Shown in pieces: positions 1 to 9,200 of a stretch of DNA of 64,000 bases. A model generated the notes under the pieces. It worked only from the letters and a program-made list of their open reading frames with translations. It had not been told where the DNA came from and ran no database searches. The first letter of the stretch is position 1. Each line of letters opens with the position of its first letter. A program made the translations under genes and the position numbers. This DNA is from Flaccisagitta enflata (Eukaryota > Chaetognatha > Sagittoidea > Aphragmophora): contig OZ231126.1 of the NCBI GenBank assembly GCA_965153355.1, positions 930,001 to 994,000 on the forward strand, written 5' to 3'.

Positions 1-470
1 GTCAGCAGAAACACTCCCTGGAGAGATAGAGATAGAGACATGAGAAAAAAAGGGTATTGAGACAAAGATAGAGACATACAAATTAACGGAAACAATCGAG
101 ATTCTTGTCGTCAGCAGATACACTCCCTGGAGAGATAGAGATAGAGACATGAGAAAAAAAGGGTATTGAGACAAAGATAGAGACATACAAATTAACGGAA
201 ACAATCGAGATTCTTGTCGTCAGCAGATACACTCCCTGGAGAGATAGAGATAGAGACATGAGAAAAAAAGGGTATTGAGACAAAGATAGAGACATACAAA
301 TTAACGGAAACAATCGAGATTCTTGTCGTCAGCAGATACACTCCCTGGAGAGATAGAGATAGAGACATGAGAAAAAAAGGGTAATGAGACAAAGATAGAG
401 ACATACAAATTAACGGAAACAATCGAGATTCTTGTCGTCAGTATAAACACACCCATTGACGCGTTTTCCA
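1..470. repeat. 109-bp tandem repeat, about 4 copies
   Basis: Four near-identical 109-bp units start at about 1, 110, 219 and 328, followed by a partial unit at 437. Each contains GAGATTCTTGTCGTCAG, which matches the terminus of the GGGCGTTTCTAGT inverted-repeat element family seen elsewhere (for example at 47,712), so the array probably grew from one end of such an element. It is open in several frames only because of its composition; I see no gene. Confidence 0.9.
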
Positions 471-747
471 ACTACGGGTTCTGTCCTACCAAGATTCTGG
501 GCGTGTTTCTAGTGGAGACAAAAAACGTGTTTTTTCCTGTGAAACGCGATCACAGCGTGAATAAGGCCTTGCGGGTTTGGCCGTGAGAAGGCCGAGGCTC
601 GGTTTTGTGGCCAAACCCGAAATTCGGTTTTGCTTACAAAACTGAACTTGTTTTCTAAGAGTTTTTTGCTTCTATATCATTCTTTCATTCTTCCACTCCT
701 CAAACTATTTTCTGTTTTTTTTTTCTCATCTTTATGATCATATTATA

Positions 748-757
<10 letters not shown>

Positions 758-833
<76 letters not shown>
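758..833. repeat. (GT)n then (CT)n microsatellite
   Basis: About 24 GT units run straight into about 13 CT units, inside the hAT-like element. Low-complexity reading frames here are not genes. Confidence 0.95.
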
Positions 834-838
<5 letters not shown>

Positions 839-973
839 TTTTTTTTGTTTTTTTTTCTTATTATGTTGTTCAAACAAATTCTTTTTTCCTTCTTGCTCAC
901 ATTTTTTGCTGTCTCACTATGTCTATGTCTGTTTGTTCTTTTTCTATTTTGTTTCTCTTTTTTTTTCCCTTTT

Positions 974-1880
974 TTAGTCGCGTGCACGCGACTCTACACC
1001 CCGCTTGGGTGCTTCGCATAGCAAAAGTTGGTTATTTCTTTTCGCCCTCTTTACCTTATGTGGAGTGACCAATTTTAGGACCCTTACCATTTTTGTTTTA
1101 TCAAAAATCGTTCATCTTCCATTTTTTAGAAAATTGCTTTTGAGGACCTAATTTGCATAATGCAGTGGGATAAAACAATATGCTGACATTGTTTGAATCA
1201 GCTTTTATAATTTTTTACTCTTCACAGAATTACTATTCTGTCTTTTAATTTGCTCTTTCATAACTGATGTTCTGATATTTTAGCTTTTTTTTTATACATC
1301 ATGATTTTTTAAAACAAAAAATTGTCCTTTTTGTAACAAAACTACACAGGATTTTGCTGAATTCTGGGAAATCAGTGGAAACTTTAAGGCCAAAACAAAA
1401 ACGGAAGATGAAGGAATTTTGAAAAAAAGAAAATGATCATCTTCATGATTTTTACTCCTCCACATTACCTTAGTAGGGTGAAGGGATACTCCCAACTTTT
1501 GCTATGCGAAGCACCCAACCCGCTTTGTCGGTCCGTCCGTCGGTCCGTCCGTCGGTCCGTCCGTCGGTCCGTCGGTCCGTCACACTTTACTTTTTTTGTA
1601 ATAAAGCATCAACTCTTAGGTCATTTTAAGTCTTTTTTAGTCATTAATAGTTATTCTAAGTCATTTTGAGTCATTCTAAGTCATTTTAAGTTATTCAAAG
1701 TCATTTTAAGTTATCTTAAGTCATTTTTGGTCGTTGGGTTTTTTAGACATTTTAAGTCCTTTTTGGACATTTTAAGTCATTCTAAGTCATTCTAAGTCAT
1801 TCTAAGTCATTTTAAGTCATTCTAAGTCCTTCTTACCCTGTAAATCTCGCACGCGACTTATAGGTGTTGGCCTTGTTTTC
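974..1880. mobile_element. Hairpin-end element with (AAGTCATTTT)n core (family A')
   Basis: It begins with the perfect hairpin AGTCGCGTGCACGCGACT and CTACACCCCGC, continues after an insertion as CCCGCTTTGTCGGTCCG with a (GTCCGTCG)n tract, then an AAGTCATTTT minisatellite, and ends CGCACGCGACTTATAGGTG plus TTGGCCTTGTTTT. The same plan is seen at 2765-3250, 18160-18365 (inverted), 42090-43187 and 51141-51421 (inverted). Confidence 0.8.
1003..1519. mobile_element. 517-bp TIR element, innermost layer of the nest
   Basis: Perfect 27-bp inverted ends beginning TTGGGTGCTTCGCATAGCAA (1003) and mirrored at 1493-1519 extend as a weaker match to roughly 65 bp. The direct repeat CCCGC on both sides reconstitutes the continuous family A sequence ACACCCCGCTTTGTC, so this is an insertion into the hairpin-end element with a short target duplication. 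No coding capacity is seen. Confidence 0.8.
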
Positions 1881-2391
1881 TTTCATTTCTTTTTTCTATC
1901 TATTTTTTTCTCACTTTAATTGAAAAACCGATATAAGCCCGACATAAACCCGAGGAAAGGTTTTGGGGTATTCCGAACCCGAACCTAAACCGAGGAAAAA
2001 AACGCCATTCGCAAGGCCTTAAGCGTGAACACATATTCAAGATTTTCAACTATCCCACGAGGGAATGAGCGAAGTGAGTGAGCGGGCCCGTGAACGTAGC
2101 GAGCGACCGAGTGGCCCTTTCAAAACGCGATCGTCTTTGACTAGAAACGCCCCCTTAGACGTCAAAGGTAACATTACCGCATTTCCTCTAATTAGCGCCC
2201 TCCCTCTAATAAGCGTTCTCTCTTTTTTCCAAAATCAATTTGTCTTCAATCTCATTTAATATCTACAAAAATACATTTACATTTAATTCATTTGATTACA
2301 TTCAATTCTGTTTCTGGCCACTATTTTCTGTTTCACTCCGTAATTTGTTTATTCATTTTTTTTGCCTATTTTTTGCCATTTTGGAAGAACA

Positions 2392-2566
2392 AGGCCGGAT
2401 TCACGGCTACCCCAGTCGCGTGCGGGCGGGCAGGGACCATATTTGAGGTCACCAGAGCATTTGGGCAGGAGCAGTACGGTCAAAGAAAAAAAACATAAAA
2501 AAAGCAAACTGTGACCAACAGACCGACCAACCGACGGACAAAGCAGGGTGTTGAGTCACGACTAAA
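2392..2566. mobile_element. Family A hairpin-end element, reverse orientation
   Basis: Starts AACAAGGCCGGATTCACGGC, then GTCGCGTGCGGG, GGGCAGGAGCAG and a CCGACGGAC tract, ending GAGTCACGACTAAAA. Other copies of about 180-240 bp: 17371-17550, 32816-33009, 33088-33329, 41708-41910, 43468-43685 and 55996-56193. Confidence 0.8.
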
Positions 2567-2764
2567 AGCAGTGAAATAGATTTTTTTTTAGATTTCTGTC
2601 AGCAGCCCGAGTGCTGATTAGAGAAAATACAATAATTGAGCAGCGTATTACGATCCAAACAGTCAAGACTGTAAAAATGACAAAATGCAAAGACTTTCCA
2701 ACTTCTTACCCCACTCCCGCCCTCTACCCCCCCTCACCTCCGCCCTCGCACTATTTTCATTTTT

Positions 2765-3250
2765 AGTCGCGTGCACGAGACTCTACAACCCGCTTTGTCC
2801 GTCGGTCGGTCGATTGGTTGGTTGGTCGGTCGTTCGGTCGGCCACACATTACTTCTTTTATCACTTTTATTTCTTTAAGTTATTTTTAGTCATTCTAAGT
2901 AATTTTACGGCACTACAAGTCATTCTAAGTGATTTTAAGTCATTTTAAGTCATTTTAAGTCATTTAAGTCATTTTTGGTCAGAAGGTCATTTTGTCATTT
3001 TAAGTCCTTTTTGTTCATCTTAAGTCATTTTAAGTCATTCTAACTCATTCCAAGTCATTCTAAGTCATTTTAAGTCATTTAAGTTATTTTTGGTCAGAAG
3101 TTCATTATGTCATTTTAAGTCCTTTTTGGTCATTTTAAGTCATTCCAAGTCATTCTAAGTCATTCCAAGTCATTCTAAGTCATTCCAAGTCATTCCAAGT
3201 CATTCTAAGTCAGTAGGTCTCGCACGCGACTTACAGGTGTTGGCCTTGTT
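2765..3250. mobile_element. Family A' element with (AAGTCATT)n core abutting an exon
   Basis: The hairpin-like start GTCGCGTGCACGAGACTCTA, a GGTCGGTC tract, about 330 bp of AAGTCATTTT minisatellite, and the end GCACGCGACTTACAGGTG. Its right terminus TTGGCCTTGTTTTC lies directly before the exon starting at 3262 and appears to supply its pyrimidine tract. Confidence 0.8.
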
Positions 3251-3261
3251 TTCTTTGAAAG

Positions 3262-6200
3262 GTGAATTGATGCCAAGTATGAAAAGGAAGGATCGAGAAG
3301 TGATTTGGGAGAGTCATGCTGAGGATATCGATCGCGTGATCAGAAGCAGCGAAAGCAGTCCAGGAGCAGTCGCTACATTTCCGTCCCAAACCGGAAGTCA
3401 TCAATTTGCCATCTTTGACAGCCACATCGAGACAAATCCTCGCCTCGTTCAGTGGACCATGCAAAGGTTTGTGACTTGATCGCGGTACAGACCAACCTAC
3501 CTCAAAGAATGGACCGACCTACCGCTCATAGAGACGCTTGGCGAGACATCTTGTTCAGAGACAAATGAGAGAAAACTAGTGACGCGGAGTAACAATATCG
3601 TTGCAGATGGGTGGGTGGGGGCCTCCAACCCCCGTCCACGCCTCAATCCCCTAACCCCACACACAACTATTCACAAAAAGCACTTGAAACGCTCATTTTT
3701 CCACTCTTCAACTTGATCACCACGGATGGACGAACGGACCAATTGATGGATGGACAAAGCCTCTTATAGAGCTGCTTGCCCACAACTGCAAATGCCCAAA
3801 ATGGACCAAATTTTTTTAGGGGGTTTGAGGTACCTTCCAGGCGTGCTTTTTCTGGAGTAGCGAGTAGCGCCGCTACTCGGAAGCGTATCGGCGCCTCTCG
3901 GAAGATCTTGGAAGAAAAGGAAGAAGAAAAAGAAGAAGGGGAAGAAGGGAAAGAAGGGGAAGAAGGGGAAGAAGGGAAAGAAGGGGTAGAAGGGGTAGAA
4001 GGGATAGAAGAAGAAAGGGAAGAAGAAGAAGAAAGTTGAGTTATGAATTTTTTGTATGAAATAATTGAATTGATTTTTTTTCAAATTGCCTCAATGACAG
4101 TGTGTATTAAAGCATATTAAGTCCTAAGCACGCAAACAACAAAAAGTATGTATATGAGCATACCTGCCCATTTATAGTGAAGGTGGCTCAGGTCATTATG
4201 CGCTATTTCTGAGTAGTTGAAGCTGAGTCCTATAATTCTCTTTAGCTGCAAGACTTTTAGTCCAAAGTTCTGTGCCACAACATAAACTAGTGAGTTCAAG
4301 ACCGTCCACATCACAGTCGTGAAATGGAGCCACTCTGCAAGCATGTTTATGTAGTAAACAGCATGTGCCACGGAGTAATTCCACACCACGGTCATTTTTC
4401 TGAAATTTAATCACATACATCGATCTTAGTTTCGAAAGGCTGATTAACACATACAGCGATGTTAGCGACTATTTGAGTTGCAACTATGGTTCTTTGTTTC
4501 TTTTGCCATGATAAGAATTTTTATCAAAGTTGACTGATAACTCAAATTGACCTTCTTTAAAATCATAGGCATTACAGTGGATCAATTACTTTATAACTGC
4601 AATATGCAAATGAGGATTTTGTTGCTCATTTTGGATCTAAGCCATTTGATTGAAATTTGTCAGGAATTTGTCAAGGATTTGGACGTCAAGGCTGGGGTTT
4701 GATAAATTGTGGTAGGAAAAGACTAGTCAGATAGGTTTGGAAGGGAATGTGGTTACCGAATAAGTCGGAAGGTAGAAGTAGGAATAACATGCTACTCGGA
4801 AGGAAAGAATAAAAAGCACGCCTGGTACCTTCAAGGTCCTTCAAGGCCCAAAGACTGTGAAAAAAGGTTAGTAAGGAAGGCATCCACACAGATTAATAGA
4901 CGGACATATAGATAGACAGTACAGTCCATTATAAAGAAACAAGGCCGGATACACGGCCAATACCAGTTGCGGACGGGTGGGCAGGAGCAGAAATGCGCGT
5001 TTCCACACTTTCCAACTCAATCACTATGACGGACCAACCGACGGACGGACGGACAGGCGAATGGACGGACGAACGGACGGACGGACCAACGGACCGACGG
5101 ACAAAGCCTCTTATAGAGTTGCGTGTCCGCAACTAAAAACCCTATTCAACATTTTTCCGTCCAGGTACCTGGATTTTTACGGTGAGGAGCCACAGCCTGG
5201 ATCAATCCTTGGCCACAAATGTGGGGCCATCTTGGTGGCCACTGCGGATGATGACAAGGCGCTGTGGATAACACATCTCAAACCAAAACCTAGACCTAAA
5301 TTCATGAAAAACAAGGTAAATACAAAAAGCAAAAGGATATTCAATTATCAAGTACAGTTAAGCCTCACTATAACAGACCCGGGATTAATGGAAATCCATC
5401 TATAGCAGATGTGAAAGCTTGGACAATACTTGTCATTTCATTTATGCGTCTCTATACCCTGCTTCGTCAGTCCGTCAGCTGTCTGTCAGTCTGTCAGCTG
5501 TCAGCTGGTTACACTTACACCAAATTGTAGGACCTCTGTTGGTCTGTCGGTCTCTATTTGGCTACCCCGTTCCTGCCCATATACAAGCGATTGATGATAC
5601 CATAGATAATCTTTCATTAATCATGCGCAGGCCACTGCAGAGATTCCAATCCCCGAGGAATTGCTCATATCACCCTCGCAAGATTTCAGCTCACTTGGGA
5701 AACCCTTGCCCAGGTAGAATCTTTTAGGGCGTGTTTCTAGTGAAGATGAAAAACGCGTTTGTTCCCGCAAAACGTGATTACAGCATGAACACATATTCAA
5801 GAATTTCAACTGTCCCACGAGGGAGTGAGTAAAGTGAGTGAGCGAGCCTGTAAACGGAGCAAGCAAGCGAAGCGAGTGAAGCAAAGCCGAGCGCTGCAGA
5901 GTGAGTGAGCGGAGTGAGCGGTGCGAGCAAATGATTGTAGCGAGCGACAGAGTGTCACGTTAACAAGCCCGACTGGGCAACAATGCGTCCGGACTGCGTC
6001 TCTGCGTGTATTGATCATGTGACATAACGGGTGGACTTTTAAAAGGTAGCTTTTAATTTTTTTGATATCACCTTTAAAATTTCTCTTAGGTAGAAAATTT
6101 TTTTAAAGTTATCAAGATATGATTGTGGCCTCCATATTCCATTATGAACATTTTTTTTGAAGATCAATATTTTTCAGTTATCCTAAAAAAACTGAATTGA

Positions 6201-9200
6201 ATTAGGGACCACTAAAGAAATCTTGCTTTAATTTAACTAAAAAACAAAGTTTAGTTTTGAATCGCTAAAGTTGATCAAAAGTAGGTCTTAGGAAAGTATA
6301 AACACCAACATTTTTAAAATAAAAAACCAATTGCATAACTAAAACACCAGTAATAACCAATCATCATTTTTTGTTATAAATAGGCAATTATGCTCAGAAA
6401 AAAAATTTGGTTGACCAAACACAATTTGAATTTGTACATTATAATTATATACACCACTTATAAGACTCCTTTATTTTGAATGATCACAAAATAGGCAATT
6501 AACAACAGTTTTTATATTATTGAGATAAAGAGCGACCTTTTTTATGTCCACCCGGTATATGGAGAGACAGACAAACAGACGGGAAAAACGACTAAGTAGT
6601 AAAGGAGGCTCTTAAAACATGTTGGTTGATCATTTGTTTTGGTATAGGATCTCACCATGGCCAAAAACAGCCGAGAAACGCGGTTATTGCACAGGCGTAA
6701 CGGACCGACCGATGGACCAACCAGAGGACCAACAGACGGATGGACAGATGGACAGACCCTCTTATAGAGATGCGTTCCTGACGGACGCATCTAAAAACGC
6801 GATTGTCTTGGATCCAGAGGTGTATATAATTGAGCGGCTTTTGATTCTATTCTCCCCCTGCCTTTGATTTTCTTCCCCTCAAAGCTATAAAACAGTATAT
6901 TTATGGTTTAAATAGTGTTAAATTGTGTTGTAGTAATTGTATTTTACCTTTTGATACTTCCAAAAGTGTTAAATCTTCAAAAAAAATTTTTTTTCTTTAT
7001 AACTTTTGATTTTCTTCCCCATCTCCAAACCCTTTGATTTTATTCCCCCCTCCCCCCACCGGGGGGGGGGAATACTCAACTTTATACATTCCTGCTTGGA
7101 TCAGAAAAGCCCCCTCAATTTGTAGTCACACGCACATGAATATAGGGTATTCATTGAAAAGTCATGAGGTGAACTTTATTCAAATTTGTGATGATCTTTC
7201 TGTAAGCCAAAGCACATCTACAAGAGGCTGTGTCTGTCGGTTGGTTGGTTGATTGATTGGTTCGTGACGCATCCGTTCAACAATCCACGCGATGCACATT
7301 TTGCCCTAGTTGGCCTTGTTATTTTTAGTTACATTGGTCGGGAACACATCTCTATTAGAGGGTCTGTCCATCCAACAGTCCGTCAATCAGTCTGTCCGTC
7401 AATCTGTCCGTCGGGCCGTCCATTAGTTCGTCCATCGGTCGGTCTGTCTGTTATGCCTGTGCAAAAACCGCGTTTCTCGGCTGTTTTTGGCCACGGTGAG
7501 ATCCTATACTGAAACAAATGATCAACCAACATGTTTTGAGAGCCTCATTTACTACTTAGTCGTTTCACCTGTCTATTCATCCATCTGTCGCTCCATATAT
7601 GTCACATGATCAATACATGCAAGACACAGTCCGGACGCATTGTTGCCCGGTCAGGCTTGTTTAGATTTGTAAAACACATGTAATTTTTTGTCAAACTTGG
7701 TTGTCATCAGATTTGACACTCCGTTTGGGGAACAACCAGAGGGTTTCCAGGATATTTACATTTGGTGGGATCCAGTTGTTAACGCGGCTTATCTTCACCT
7801 CGACTTCCTCAATGGCGCCTACACGAGTCAACAATGCTGGAGAGCCAAAGCAGCTGTCAAAAACACTCTGCAACGTCTTAAGAGTAAGGATGTTGCTTTC
7901 ATTAATCATTAGATTTAGAGTACCTACACGGGTCAACAATGCTGGAGAGCCAAAGCCGTCGTCAAAAACGCTCTTCAACATCTTAAGAGAAAGGATGTCA
8001 TTTTCATTGATCATTAGATTTAGAGTTCCTTCACGAGTCAACAATGCTGGAGAGCCAAAGCCATAGTCAAAAAACTCTTCAACGTCTTAAGAGTGAGGAT
8101 GTCACTTTCATTAATTGTTAGATTCAGAGTACCTACACCAGTCAACAATGATGAAGAGCCAAAGCTGTAGTCAAAAACACTCTTTAGCATCTTAAAAGTA
8201 AGGATGTCACTTTCATTAATTGTTAGATTCAGAGTACCTACACCAGTCAACAATGCTGGAGAGCCAAAGCTGTAGTCAAAAACACTCTTCAACGTCTTAA
8301 GAGTAAGGATGTCACTTTCATTAATCGTTAGATTCAGAGTACCTACACCAGTCAACAATGCTGGAGAGCCATAGCCATTGTCAAAAACACTCTTTCACAT
8401 TTTAAGAGTAAGGATGAAACTTTCATTAACCACTAGATTTAGAGTACCTACATGAGCCAGCAACGCTGGAAAGCCAAAGCCGTCCTCAAACACACTATGT
8501 CTTAAGAGTGAGGATGTCACTTTCATTAATCATTAGATTTAGAGTACCTACACAAGTCAACAATGCTAGGGAGCCAAAGCCGTCGTCAAACGCACTCTTC
8601 AACGTCTCAAGAGTAAGGATATCACTTTCACTGATCACTAGAGTACCATACACTTGTACGAATTAGCGCCCCTCTCTTTTTGTTAAGAGATTCCAGATGG
8701 ACAATTGCAGAAAATGCTATTCTAGGTGCATTTTGCTGAATTTTTTCAAATTTTCTCATCAAACATCAATTACATCGTAGAAATTGTCTAGGTCTGGTTA
8801 AAAAAGGGGTATTGTTTCTTGAGAGTGTTGCCCTCACCTCAGGTAAGTTGTTGAAAAAAACATGTGCCGGTAAATGCTTTTGGTATTATGATTTATCACA
8901 CTCTGCTTAAACGTGAAACATTATCTTACCAGGCCAATTGGAATGATGCTTATCTTGATTTTAACAATAGCATCCATATCTTTTTTTATGTTGCTCTTGT
9001 TTCTTGTTCAAGCTAGAGTTTCAATTTCAAAAGTAATGATTTAAGTAAAACAATTTATTTCTGCACCAGAATCCCATGACACTGACGACAGCCACCCTCC
9101 AATTCTTGTATTGATGGGAGGATCACAATTCTTTGGAAATGGAATCAATTTGAATGCAATTGAGAGTGCACAGTGCCCCGAAACGGCATCATGGATCAAC

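Larger units (their letters stand above)
562..2021. mobile_element. hAT-like element with 8-bp target duplication, inserted in family E
   Basis: Terminal inverted repeats TAAGGCCTTGCG (562) and CGCAAGGCCTTA (ends 2021) are flanked by the perfect 8-bp direct repeat AGCGTGAA (554-561 and 2022-2029). An 8-bp duplication is typical of the hAT superfamily. No transposase is visible; the interior holds another nested element. Confidence 0.85.
499..2153. mobile_element. GGGCGTGTTTCTAGT MITE (family E), outermost layer of a nest
   Basis: The left end GGGCGTGTTTCTAGTGGAGA (499) and the right end CTTTGACTAGAAACGCCCCC are inverted. Only about 63 bp (499-561) and 124 bp (2030-2153) belong to this element; the interior is a later insertion. 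The family recurs at about 5727, 10851-11091, 11604-11870, 47539-47741 and 52958-53193, always with a GAGTGAGC-type simple core. Confidence 0.75.

Noticed and set aside
1433-1669. RSVRRSVRRSVG-type peptides and similar PSVRPSV / DGRTDG frames throughout the window
   Set aside because: They translate the GTCCGTCC tract common to hairpin-end transposons and recur in every family member in any frame.
7249-7660. CRISPR-like direct repeats
   Set aside because: Repeats are short-period minisatellites without unique spacers, in a eukaryotic context.
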